Shown: positions 35,301-42,335 of the stretch, in pieces
How the letters are laid out: each line of letters opens with the position of its first letter
Position numbering within the stretch: the first letter of the stretch is position 1
Assembly (NCBI GenBank): GCA_036566745.1
Contig: DATCVR010000339.1
Location: 1-64,000 of the forward strand
Reading direction: 5' to 3'
Source of the DNA: DATCVR01 sp036566745
Lineage (GTDB): Bacteria > Actinomycetota > Actinomycetes > Jiangellales > Jiangellaceae
DNA length: 64,000 bases
The notes under the pieces: model-generated
Database searches by the model: none
Told to the model about the DNA's origin: nothing
What the model saw: the letters and a program-made list of their open reading frames with translations, nothing else
Program-made: the position numbers and the translations under genes

Positions 35301-35378
35301 GCCGGCCAGGGCGCTCCAGCCCAGCGCTAGTGCGAGCAGCGGCGACAACGTGGTGCGGAGGTGACGGGGTCTTCGCAT
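32349..35378 (-). CDS. Secreted DUF5722 protein, probable clan GH-A-like glycoside hydrolase with beta-sandwich modules
   Basis: 1009 residues with a Sec signal peptide (positive RRPRHLR start, hydrophobic core, cleavage near AVAA at residue 32). A Fn3-like region (50-150) precedes a DUF5722 TIM-barrel-like domain (about 150-560) with FIVGNEVDAQWVW (Glu304), HHPYPEN (393-399) and VILSEQGCN (Glu451). The Asn-Glu after one strand and Glu at the end of a later strand are what clan GH-A uses as acid and nucleophile. Two related C-terminal sandwich modules share DFDDGT-QGW and VSLDVSGWAGRSS-type blocks and resemble CBMs. It is the only clearly secreted enzyme in the locus and has its own LacI-type site. 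Substrate unknown. Confidence 0.87.
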   Translation of the reverse strand: MRRPRHLRTTLSPLLALALGWSALAGTPAVAAPTSTAGEAPPASPAAAGTGVTSVRATDAAVTVSGLAAAGSTVDLYALATEADESSWASGEPVATVTTAADGTFSADVARTSGERDLYYAKYLAVADGAALGTYHYVDDVQITSTNQFPYPDSPTKKGLQVQLTADAEELGIGHAGINVAFNSLMQLEDKGDGQSIPFTSNGTEYYFDADAVAGLDRQIKPLSDNGAVVNLILILYRDGAANSAWPVLKHPDADLSGGPVFGFNTETAEGVAYYTAAIEFLAERYTREDQQFGRATGFIVGNEVDAQWVWQNMGVKTLDEFLLAYERALRITYLATRTAYDEARTYTSLTHSWRTASGPTDPPGRFYPGRDVVDGLNALTKAHGDYPWYIAHHPYPENLLDPAFWEDVTATPDPETTERITFKNIEVLNEYLLRDEQLYNGQPRRVILSEQGCNTPGTSAEAEKLQAACYALAYYKIRFLPAIDSFILHRHVDHKVEGGLRLGLWWWDDTVDAPAPPAEQKLIYDVFKYIDTERSLEVTDFALDVIGIDDWSEVVDGWDPDALAVRDLPVTVGASSTATPRKTTTVSDFSDGTQGWRTSDAANTVAATGGFLRTSFTYEAGMAANLAKLWRGTDVVLPEPLDASSATALSLRVRIPADADIGSRYAKVKVYGADGSVAEGTARLPENGDWQRVSVDLSGWDGRSSIARIKVWARGDTNAEWSGHVDLDDVQVARQLAGADRAVNVEIDAAATGGIGVGESVEVTVRNDDLSPLEEEIEVKACDGIRVSPAELGAQGLAPGESRTFTVTVTGSAPADPYDPTMCFSIATRQYAEKVDVPPKPVPVATPIYDFDDGTVQGWQAGEGMDSVAAVTSTANGPGSPQSGSHALDGAATVGSSLAPKTMFVDAAEPIDLGDAATVVAYVNSYGGAPGATSYEVTFTLASGTDTLTVTEPYAPDGWNEVSLDVSGWAGRSSVDHVEVTMHAVGADYPTWNPHFQVDSIGWFGADA

Positions 35379-35400
35379 GGCGGACTCCTGTCCGGCGGGG

Positions 35401-35414
35401 TTGAGACGTTTCAG
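35401..35414. promoter_or_regulatory. LacI-type operator, site 4
   Basis: TTGAGACGTTTCAG (CTGAAACGTCTCAA on the minus strand), 22 bases upstream of the DUF5722 ATG. On the minus strand CAGTCT directly precedes it as a possible -10, as also seen at the transporter promoter at 43385. Confidence 0.75.
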
Positions 35415-35463
35415 AGACTGTGGCCCAGCAGGTACCCGGAGGCAACGGTCCGCCGGCCCGGTG

Positions 35464-35480
35464 ACCTGATCCGGTCAGGT
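35464..35480. repeat. Inverted repeat sharing a motif with the region at 45508
   Basis: ACCTGATCCGGTCAGGT has perfect 6-bp arms and a 5-base spacer. GTGACCTGATCCGG from this site recurs exactly at 45508-45521 in the leader of the rhamnose isomerase gene. Both are intergenic and near LacI-type sites, so a second shared regulator is possible. Confidence 0.4.
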
Positions 35481-35593
35481 GGCGGGCCGGTGCGGGAGCT
35501 CTGGTGGGTGAGCCGCCGCGCCATGCCGGACGACACCTGAGCGGTCCCTGACCGGTACCGGCCGGGGCCTCGCGCGATCGCGGGACGGCTGCC

Positions 35594-35621
35594 TAGCGTC
35601 GGAGCCGCCGAACCCGTTCAC
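35594..35621 (+). promoter_or_regulatory. -10 element and degenerate LacI-type site before the oxidoreductase gene
   Basis: TAGCGT (35594-35599) is the -10 sequence found at three other promoters here, and no good -35 is visible. CCGAACCCGTTCAC (35608-35621) sits at the same offset as the LacI sites elsewhere and keeps the GAA...TCA core but not the central ACG. Confidence 0.4.
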
Positions 35622-35643
35622 GGACCTCCCGAGGAGACCCACG

Positions 35644-36894
35644 ATGACGAACCCGGTACCGCTCGGACTGGTCGGCTGCGGCGGCATGGGGCAGCGGCAC
35701 GTCCTCGGCTACGAGGCGCTGCGGGCCACCGGTCACGCCGCCGTCGAGATCGTGGCCGTGTGCGACACCAACGAGGAGAACGCCCGGCGCGCCGCCGCCG
35801 AGGTGGCACGGGTGGACGGTCGCACGCCGTCGGTCCATCTCAGCGTGGAGTCCGCCCTCGCCGATCCGGCCATCGCCGCGTTCGACGTGGTCACCGACGC
35901 GAGCAGCCACGTCGGCGTCGTCGTCCCGCTGCTCGAGGCCGGCCGGCATGTCATGTCGGAGAAGCCGCTGGGCCTCACCGTGCGGTCGTGCCGGCGGATG
36001 ATCGAGCTGGCGGCGAAGGCCGGCGTCGTGCTGGCCACGGCCGAGAACTACCGGCGCGATCCGGTGAACCGGCTGGCCAAGGCGGTCGTCGACAGCGGAC
36101 TCCTGGGTGAGCTGCACCTGATGACCCAGACCGCCGTGGGCGGTGACGACCGTATCGTCATCACGCCGTGGCGGCACCTCAAGGAGCGCGGCGCCATCGG
36201 CCTCGACATGGGCGTGCACCTCACCGACATCGTGCGGTACTACCTCGGCGAGATCGAGAGCGTGTTCGGCCGCGGGCTCATCGCCGAGCCGGTGCGCCGC
36301 CGCCAGCCCGGGCCGGAGCTCGAGCTGGAGTCCTACCGGGCGCGCTTCGCTGAGATCCCCGAGCAGGTGGTGGCCACGGGCGAGGACTCGGTGATCGCGA
36401 TGTACCGGATGCGGTCCGGCGTGAGCGTCACCGTGGCCTACGTGCCGTCCGGGCCCGGGCACTCGTACTGGCAGCGCACTGTGCACGGGCGGGCGGGGTC
36501 GATGGCGGTCCCGGTGGATCGCAGCGGCGGGCCGGTGGAGGTGCGGCGGGCCGCGGGCGTCCTGCGTGGCCGCGAGCTCCTCGGCGAGCTCGACGGCTTC
36601 GAGCTCGACCGCACCACCGCCGAGCTCTTCGGCCCCGGCGGTGTCACCTACGACCTGGCCTCAGCGCAGGTCGACGCTGCTCTGCTGGCGATCGAGCTGC
36701 AGGACTTCGGCGAGGCGATCCAGGCCGGTCGCCCGCCGGAGGTGGACGGGACCGGAGGGCTGAACGCCGTCGCGGCGGTGCTCGCGGCGTACGAGTCCGA
36801 CCGGCTCGGGCGCTCGGTCACGATGTCCGAGGTGCTCGACGGATCCGTCTCGGGCTATCAGGACGAGATCGACGCGGCCCTGGGCTTGCGGTAG
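35644..36894 (+). CDS. Gfo/Idh/MocA-family oxidoreductase (second)
   Basis: 416 residues. PLGLVGCGGMGQRHVLGYEA opens the NAD(P) domain, with SHVGVVVPLLEAGRHVMSEK and PLGLT giving the EKP motif. The C-terminal domain has WRHLKERGAIGLDMGVHLTD, holding the usual His-bearing helix. It is longer than most members because of an insertion around residues 215-260. Divergent from the DUF5722 gene. GAGGAGACCC precedes the ATG. Substrate unknown. Its 3' end overlaps the convergent IclR gene by 37 bases. Confidence 0.88.
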   Translation: MTNPVPLGLVGCGGMGQRHVLGYEALRATGHAAVEIVAVCDTNEENARRAAAEVARVDGRTPSVHLSVESALADPAIAAFDVVTDASSHVGVVVPLLEAGRHVMSEKPLGLTVRSCRRMIELAAKAGVVLATAENYRRDPVNRLAKAVVDSGLLGELHLMTQTAVGGDDRIVITPWRHLKERGAIGLDMGVHLTDIVRYYLGEIESVFGRGLIAEPVRRRQPGPELELESYRARFAEIPEQVVATGEDSVIAMYRMRSGVSVTVAYVPSGPGHSYWQRTVHGRAGSMAVPVDRSGGPVEVRRAAGVLRGRELLGELDGFELDRTTAELFGPGGVTYDLASAQVDAALLAIELQDFGEAIQAGRPPEVDGTGGLNAVAAVLAAYESDRLGRSVTMSEVLDGSVSGYQDEIDAALGLR

Positions 36895-37688
36895 CCCGTG
36901 CGCACGGCCAGTTCGGAGGCGATGGCGTCGAGGTCGTGGCGGCAGCGGGCGATCCGCTCACGGGTGGCCTGCGACTTGAGCATGGTCAGGCTGACACCGT
37001 GCAGGCCGCGCTGCGGGTCGTCGCTCGGGACCACGCGTCCGACGCAGTACATGCCCTCCAGGGTCTCCTCGTCGTCGACCGCGAACCCGTCGGCACGCAC
37101 CTTCTCCAGCTCGGCCGCCAGCGAGCGCGCATCGGCGATCGAGTGGGGCGTCAGTCGGGGAAGCGGTCCGGAGGCCCGCAGCCTGGCCTGCACCTCCGGC
37201 CACGGCAGCGTGCTGAGCATGGCCTTTCCGGTGGCGGTGGTGGTGGCGACGAGGCGACGGCCGACGTCGGAGGCGATCCGGACCGGGCCGGTGCCCTCCT
37301 TGCGGGCGAGGTACGCGACGTCGAGGCCACGGTCGAGGATGGACAGCTGCACGGTCTCCTGCAGGCCGGGCGCGACTTCGCGGCAGACGGCGTAGAAGGT
37401 CGTGACGATGTCGACCGTGCGCAGGTAGGCGCTGCCGAGCCCGACCAGCCGGTGACCGAGCTGGTAGCCGACGCCCTCGCGGCGGGCCAGCCCCGACTCC
37501 ACCAGCGCGTCGCAGATGTAGGCCGCCGACGATTTGGCGATGCCCAGCTCGCGGGCGATCTCGGTGGGGCCGACGGCGTTGCCCTCGGCGGCGGCGAAGA
37601 TCTCCAGGATCGCCGCCGCGCGGCTGACCGCAGGCGCGCGGCTGCGTCCGATGTCGAGCGTGGCGCCGGTGGTCGAGGGTGCGGGCAT
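36858..37688 (-). CDS. IclR-family transcriptional regulator
   Basis: 276 residues from the ATG at 37688. The N-terminal winged helix (AVSRAAAILEIFAAAEGNAV, GPTEIARELGIAKSSAAYIC) is followed by the GAF-like IclR effector domain (LDVAYLARKEGTGPVRIASD, ATTTATGKAMLSTLP, DDEETLEGMYCVGRVV). It is divergent from the six-gene operon beginning at 37845, its most likely target. A long open frame upstream of 37688 reads into the promoter region and is not coding. Confidence 0.9.
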   Translation of the reverse strand: MPAPSTTGATLDIGRSRAPAVSRAAAILEIFAAAEGNAVGPTEIARELGIAKSSAAYICDALVESGLARREGVGYQLGHRLVGLGSAYLRTVDIVTTFYAVCREVAPGLQETVQLSILDRGLDVAYLARKEGTGPVRIASDVGRRLVATTTATGKAMLSTLPWPEVQARLRASGPLPRLTPHSIADARSLAAELEKVRADGFAVDDEETLEGMYCVGRVVPSDDPQRGLHGVSLTMLKSQATRERIARCRHDLDAIASELAVRTGYRKPRAASISS

Positions 37689-37817
37689 GGCGCTCCCTTC
37701 GGAGCAACGTCGGGCAACACGGTGGCGCGGCCGCCGAGGGTGGCCGTGACCGGACACGGTGCTGCGCAGGTCGTGCCGGCGCGGCAATGATAGGCCGTGT
37801 TCATCACCAGGCGTCAT

Positions 37818-37833
37818 GTTCGCTCTAGAGAAC
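37818..37833. promoter_or_regulatory. Candidate IclR operator
   Basis: GTTCGCTCTAGAGAAC has GTTC...GAAC outer arms and an inner CTCTAGAG palindrome. It is 12 bases upstream of the ALDH start codon in the IclR-ALDH divergent region. Its position fits repression of the operon. Confidence 0.45.
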
Positions 37834-37844
37834 GGTCGGACAGA

Positions 37845-39227
37845 GTGACCCCAACGAACGCGGTACGCACCGTCGACCCGTCCACCGGCGAGCTCCTCGC
37901 CGAGCACCCGCTGTGGAACCACGCGCAGGCCGCCGCCGCACTCGACGACGCCTGGACCGCCTGGCAGTCGTGGCGCCGGCGCTCGCTCCATGACCGGGCC
38001 GCCGCGCTGGCCCCGCTGGCCGATGCGCTGCGCGAGCGCGAGGACGATCTCGCCGGGATGCTGACCGCCGAGATGGGCAAGCCACTGGCGGCAGCGCGGG
38101 CGGAGATCCGCAAGACCGCCGACGCGGTGACCGCCGTGGTGCGCCACGCCCCCGACGCGCTGGCCTCGGAGGAGCGCGCGGCCGATCCGCCGGGCCGAGC
38201 GCTGGTGCGCTACGACTCTCTCGGACCCCTGCTCGGCATCATGCCGTGGAACTTCCCGTACTGGCAGAGCGCGCGGTTCCTCCTCCCCGCGCTGGTGGCG
38301 GGCAACGTCGTGCTGATCAAGCCGGCACCGTCGACGCTCGGCAGCGCGGGCGTCCTCCAGTCGGTGATCGACTCGCTCGGCCTGCCGTCCGGCGTGGTGC
38401 GGACCGTGCCCGTCGACGTCGACGAGGTGGCGGCGCTCATGGCCGACCCGAGGCTGCGCGGGGTGAGCCTCACCGGGAGCGCCCGGGCGGGGCGAGCCGT
38501 GGCCGAGCTGGCCGGCCGGCACCTCACCAAGGTCGTCCTCGAGCTGGGTGGATCGGATCCGTTCATCGTGCTGCCGGACGCCGACGTCACGGCGGCCGCC
38601 GCGGCGGCGATCGCCTCGCGGATGCAGAACAGCGGGCAGAGCTGCATCGCCGCCAAGCGGTTCCTCGTCCACCCCGACGTGGCCGAGGAGTTCGTCGCGG
38701 CTCTGGTCGACGGTGTGGCCGGCCTCGTCGTCGGCGATCCGACCGACCCGGAGGTGAGCGTCGGGCCGCTCGCCACGGCCGACGCCGTCGCCACGATCGA
38801 GGCCCAGGTCCGCGCGAGCGTCGACGCGGGCGCCACCGTGGCGATCGGCGGCAGGCGGCTGGACCGACCGGGATTCTTCTACGCGCCGACGGTCCTCACC
38901 GGCGTCGACGCCTCCATGCCGTGCGTGGCGGAGGAGGTGTTCGGGCCGGTCGCGGCCGTCTCGACGGTCGCCGACGTCGACGACGCCGTCGCGCAGGCGA
39001 ACGCCAGCGAATACGGCCTGGGCGCCAGCGTCTGGACGGCCGACCACGGCCTCGCCACCGACCTGGCGGCGCGGCTCGAGGTCGGGCAGGTGTTCGTCAA
39101 CGGCATGGTGGTGTCGGACGCGCGGTACCCCTTCGGCGGGGTCAAGAGCTCCGGCTTCGGCCGCGAGCTGGGCCCGGAGGGGTTCCGCGAGTTCACCAAC
39201 GTCAAGCTCGTGCGGGTGATGGGATGA
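37845..39227 (+). CDS. NAD(P)-dependent aldehyde dehydrogenase
   Basis: 460 residues from the GTG at 37845. MPWNFPYWQSARFLLPALVA, GSARAGRAVAELAGRHLTKV, VLELGGSDPFIVLPDAD and NSGQSCIAAKRFLVH, with the catalytic Glu (ELGG) and Cys (GQSC), place it with succinate-semialdehyde- and lactaldehyde-type ALDHs. First gene of an operon in which each junction overlaps or nearly overlaps. It could oxidise an aldehyde released from a sugar acid; lactaldehyde is one candidate if coupled to rhamnulose-1-phosphate cleavage. Confidence 0.9.
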   Translation: MTPTNAVRTVDPSTGELLAEHPLWNHAQAAAALDDAWTAWQSWRRRSLHDRAAALAPLADALREREDDLAGMLTAEMGKPLAAARAEIRKTADAVTAVVRHAPDALASEERAADPPGRALVRYDSLGPLLGIMPWNFPYWQSARFLLPALVAGNVVLIKPAPSTLGSAGVLQSVIDSLGLPSGVVRTVPVDVDEVAALMADPRLRGVSLTGSARAGRAVAELAGRHLTKVVLELGGSDPFIVLPDADVTAAAAAAIASRMQNSGQSCIAAKRFLVHPDVAEEFVAALVDGVAGLVVGDPTDPEVSVGPLATADAVATIEAQVRASVDAGATVAIGGRRLDRPGFFYAPTVLTGVDASMPCVAEEVFGPVAAVSTVADVDDAVAQANASEYGLGASVWTADHGLATDLAARLEVGQVFVNGMVVSDARYPFGGVKSSGFGRELGPEGFREFTNVKLVRVMG

Positions 39228-39781
39228 GCCCGCCGGTCCATCGGGCCGACCGGGCAGACCTGGCCGACCGGGCAGACCGGGTCGCGGCGCTGCTGGGTGC
39301 TCCGGTGCGCCAGCTCGCATTCGTGGTGCGCGATCTCGAGGCGAGCATGCGGTCCTGGGCCGATCTCCTCGACGTCGGCCCATGGTCGGCGTACCCGCTA
39401 GGCCCGCCGCGGTTGCGGGAGATGGTCTACCGCGGCACACCGGCCGAGTTCTCCTTCTGGCACGCCCTGGCGTGGTCGGGCGAGCTGCAGGTCGAGCTGG
39501 TGCAGCCGGTGAGCGGCCCGAGCATCTTCGCCGAGCACCTCGAACGACACGGCGAGGGGATGCACCACGTCGGCGTCGTCGTGCCGGACCACGCCGCGGC
39601 GAGCCGGCTGCTGCTCGCGCGAGGGTTCACGCCCGTGCAGAGCGCCGCCGGGTTCGGCCTCGACGGCAGCGGGCGTTTCGCCTACTTCGAGCCGCCGCCC
39701 GGCCTGGGCATCGTCGTCGAGCTGATCGACCCGCCCGTGGTCCGGGCCGAGCCCGACGCCGTCTACCCGAAGGAGCGCTGA
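39224..39781 (+). CDS. VOC/glyoxalase-like protein
   Basis: 185 residues, ATGA overlap with the ALDH gene. Paired beta-alpha-beta-beta-beta units: VRQLAFVVRDLEASMRSWAD and MHHVGVVVPDHAAASRLLL. YFEPPPGLGIVVELIDPP supplies the C-terminal Glu metal ligand. Similar to methylmalonyl-CoA-epimerase or lactoylglutathione-lyase-type proteins, so isomerisation of an alpha-keto or beta-dicarbonyl intermediate is plausible. The first 25 residues contain a short RADLADRAD repeat and are probably disordered. Confidence 0.82.
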   Translation: MSPPVHRADRADLADRADRVAALLGAPVRQLAFVVRDLEASMRSWADLLDVGPWSAYPLGPPRLREMVYRGTPAEFSFWHALAWSGELQVELVQPVSGPSIFAEHLERHGEGMHHVGVVVPDHAAASRLLLARGFTPVQSAAGFGLDGSGRFAYFEPPPGLGIVVELIDPPVVRAEPDAVYPKER

Positions 39782-39784
39782 GCG

Positions 39785-40912
39785 ATGCGGATCGAGCAGG
39801 TCGAGGTGCTGCCAGCGGCGGGCGCCCTCTACGTCCGGATCACCACGGACGACGGCACGACCGGGGTGGGGGAGAGCACCTTCTTCGGCTGGCCGGCGGC
39901 CGCAGGGGTGATCGCGGACTCGTTCGTGCCCCCTCTCGTCGGAGCCGACCCCTTCGACACCGAGCATCTCTGGCTCACGCTCTACCGGGCGTTCTGCTTC
40001 CGGGGGATGGCCGTCGTCGGGGCGATCAGCGCGGTCGACCAGGCGCTGTGGGACCTCAAGGGCAAGGCGCTCGACGAGCCGGTGTGGCGGCTGCTGGGTG
40101 GTCGCGTGCGCAAGGGCGTACGGGCGATGCGGGTGCTGCCCTACGGCACGCCGGACGAGGTCGCGAAGGCGGGCCTGGCGGCGGTCGAGGAGGGATACAC
40201 CGCCGTGAAGGCGCTGCTCTTCCAGAGTGAGCACCACCGGATGCCGCTGGCCCGGCGGCTGGGTGATCTCGTCGACCGGACCGCCCTGCTGCGCGACGCG
40301 CTCGGCCCGGACGTCGACCTCGCGATCGAGCTGCACCGCAACATGGGGCCGGGCGACTCCCTCATGCTCATGGACGAGATCGCGCGCTTCCGGCCGATCT
40401 TCGTCGAGGACCCGATCCCGCCGGACAGCGTCCTTTCCCTGGGCGAGATCGCGCGCAAGGCCCGGGTGCCGATCGCCGCGGGCGAGCGCAACACGACCAT
40501 CTGGGAGTTCCGCGAGTACATCGAGCACGGCGGCATCGACGTGGTGCGGCCGGACGTCGGCATCGCGGGTGGCATCACCCACGTCCGAAAGATCTGCGCG
40601 CTGGCCGAGTCACACCACCTGCTGATCGCTCCGCACGCGGTGCCCTCGGGCCCGGTCGCCACCGCGGCGCACGTCCAGCTGGGCCTGGCGAGTCCGGGGT
40701 GGGAGTGGCAGGAACACGTGCCGCAGGACACCGACCCGCGCTGCGCCGAGGTGGTCGACGCGGTCGTGCCGGTGGTCGACGGGTGGCTGGTCCCGCCGGA
40801 TCGTCCCGGGCTGGGCATCGAGCTCGACGACGACGGGCTGGCGCGGCACCCCGCGACGGCTCCCGCGATCGAGGTGCCCCTGCGCGAGAGCGAGGCGGTG
40901 GCGTTCCGATGA
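39785..40912 (+). CDS. Enolase-superfamily dehydratase (galactonate/mannonate dehydratase-like)
   Basis: 375 residues. Unlike the two RhmD-like paralogues it has a DgoD/ManD-type layout: GVGESTFFGWPAAAGVIADS, VGAISAVDQALWDLKGK, the Lys of GYTAVKALLF, metal ligands in IELHRNMG, VEDPIPPDS and AAGERNTTI, RPDVGIAGGITHVRKI and APHAVPSGPVATAAHVQL with the His acid. It presumably dehydrates an aldonate to a 2-keto-3-deoxy acid. The ATG is three bases past the VOC stop. Substrate unknown. Confidence 0.87.
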   Translation: MRIEQVEVLPAAGALYVRITTDDGTTGVGESTFFGWPAAAGVIADSFVPPLVGADPFDTEHLWLTLYRAFCFRGMAVVGAISAVDQALWDLKGKALDEPVWRLLGGRVRKGVRAMRVLPYGTPDEVAKAGLAAVEEGYTAVKALLFQSEHHRMPLARRLGDLVDRTALLRDALGPDVDLAIELHRNMGPGDSLMLMDEIARFRPIFVEDPIPPDSVLSLGEIARKARVPIAAGERNTTIWEFREYIEHGGIDVVRPDVGIAGGITHVRKICALAESHHLLIAPHAVPSGPVATAAHVQLGLASPGWEWQEHVPQDTDPRCAEVVDAVVPVVDGWLVPPDRPGLGIELDDDGLARHPATAPAIEVPLRESEAVAFR

Positions 40913-42042
40913 CGCGGAAACCGATGGGTGCGCGGCCCGCGGTGGCGATCGCCCTCCGCGCCGACCTGCGCGCGAGCATGATCGCCGACGCCGAGCTGGC
41001 CCGGCTGCGGGAGTTCGCCGACGTCCGCATCGCCGAGTTCGGCGGAGCCGTGCACACCTACGAGCGCCCCGAGCCCGACGCCGAGGCAGAGGCCGGGCTC
41101 GCGGCGTTCGCGGCCGGTGCCGACGCGCTGGTCGTCACGCACGGCGCCCCGCGGGTCACCGCCGAGGTGCTCGCCGCCTGCCCGGACCTGCGGTTCGTGG
41201 GCGAGCTGGAGGGTGATCGCTTCGCCGGCCGGATCGACGTGGACGCGGCTGCGGCCCGTGGCGTCGTCGTGGTCGACACCACGCACGGCTCGTCCTGGCC
41301 GGTCGCCGAGTACGCGCTGGCCATGGCGATCCTCGGGCTCCGCGACTCGGGGCGCTACGTCCGGGCGCTGGCCGAGGGCGAGCCGGTGGCGAACGCGGCC
41401 CGCGGTGACGCGGCGCGCCTGGGCAACCGGGAGCTGACCGGGCGGCGCGTCGGCCTGGTCGGCTTCGGCCACATCGCCTGGCGGCTGGTCGAGTTCCTCC
41501 GGCCGTTCCGGGTCACGCTGGTGGCGCACGATCCCTACGCGCCGCGAGAGATCGGCGACGCCCTGGGCGTGTCGTTCGGCTCGCTCGACGCGGTCATGTC
41601 CACCAGCGACGTGGTGATCTGCCTGGCGCCCCTCACGCCGTCCAGCCGAGGCTCGATCACCGAGCGTCACCTGCGGTCGCTCCGTCCGGGCAGCGTGTTC
41701 GTGAACGTCTCCCGGGGCGCGGTGGTCGACGCCGTGGGCCTCGAGGCTGTGGCGGCTCGGGGCGAGGTGGTGTTCTGCCTCGACGTGCTCGATCCGGAGC
41801 CGGTGCCCGTCGGCCATCCACTGCGCGCTCTGCCCAATGTCCTGCTCACCCCCCATCTGGCCGGCACCACCGACGACGCCGGGCAGCGCTTCTTCGCCCT
41901 CATGGTCGACGAGCTGCATCGCTTCGCCGCCGGCCTGGAGCCGCAGGCTCAGCTCACCCCGCGGGTGATGGCCGGCCGGCACGACGACGGCGCCCACGCC
42001 CGCCTCACGACCACCCTCTCCGCGGAAGGATCCAGCCGATGA
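40909..42042 (+). CDS. D-isomer-specific 2-hydroxyacid dehydrogenase
   Basis: 377 residues, ATGA overlap with the dehydratase. NAD-binding LTGRRVGLVGFGHIAWRLVE, then LAPLTPSSRGSITERHLRSL, FVNVSRGAVVDAVGLEAVAA and LLTPHLAGTTDDAGQRF, with the catalytic His in HLAG. Family members interconvert 2-keto and D-2-hydroxy acids. In this operon it could reduce a keto acid or oxidise a 2-hydroxy acid before FAH cleavage. Confidence 0.88.
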   Translation: MTRKPMGARPAVAIALRADLRASMIADAELARLREFADVRIAEFGGAVHTYERPEPDAEAEAGLAAFAAGADALVVTHGAPRVTAEVLAACPDLRFVGELEGDRFAGRIDVDAAAARGVVVVDTTHGSSWPVAEYALAMAILGLRDSGRYVRALAEGEPVANAARGDAARLGNRELTGRRVGLVGFGHIAWRLVEFLRPFRVTLVAHDPYAPREIGDALGVSFGSLDAVMSTSDVVICLAPLTPSSRGSITERHLRSLRPGSVFVNVSRGAVVDAVGLEAVAARGEVVFCLDVLDPEPVPVGHPLRALPNVLLTPHLAGTTDDAGQRFFALMVDELHRFAAGLEPQAQLTPRVMAGRHDDGAHARLTTTLSAEGSSR

Positions 42043-42335
42043 TCGTCCTGGTCGCCAAGTACTACCTGAAGTCCGTCGACGACCTCCCGGCGGTGCGGTC
42101 CGCGCTCGAGGAGATGGCCGTGCGAGTCCGGGCCGACGAGCCGGCCTGCACGCTCTACCAGGCCTCGGTGTCGACCGAGCGTCCCGATCTGGTCATGCTC
42201 TACGAGCACTACACCGACGAGGCCGCCTTGCTGGCTCACCGCGAGACCCCGCACTTCGCCGAGCTGGTCGAGGGTCGCGTGGTGCCGTTGCTCGACCGCC
42301 GCGAGCGCGAGGTCTACGAGCTGCTGGTGTCCTGA
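42039..42335 (+). CDS. Antibiotic-biosynthesis-monooxygenase (ABM)-fold small protein
   Basis: 98 residues of ferredoxin-like ABM fold: MIVLVAKYYLKSVDDLPAVR, then LYQASVSTERPDLVMLYEHY and HRETPHFAEL, the YE...H...TPHF pattern of quinol-monooxygenase-like proteins. It overlaps its neighbours on both sides by ATGA. RhaM-type mutarotases share this fold, so an isomerase role is as likely as oxygenation. Confidence 0.8.
   Translation: MIVLVAKYYLKSVDDLPAVRSALEEMAVRVRADEPACTLYQASVSTERPDLVMLYEHYTDEAALLAHRETPHFAELVEGRVVPLLDRREREVYELLVS

Noticed and set aside
32226..35330. A 1034-codon open frame antisense to the DUF5722 gene
   Set aside because: Shadow of GC-rich coding DNA, rich in Arg, Gly, Val and Asp without any domain.
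37689..39440. Long minus-strand extension of the IclR frame
   Set aside because: Antisense to the ALDH and VOC genes; IclR homology starts near 37688.
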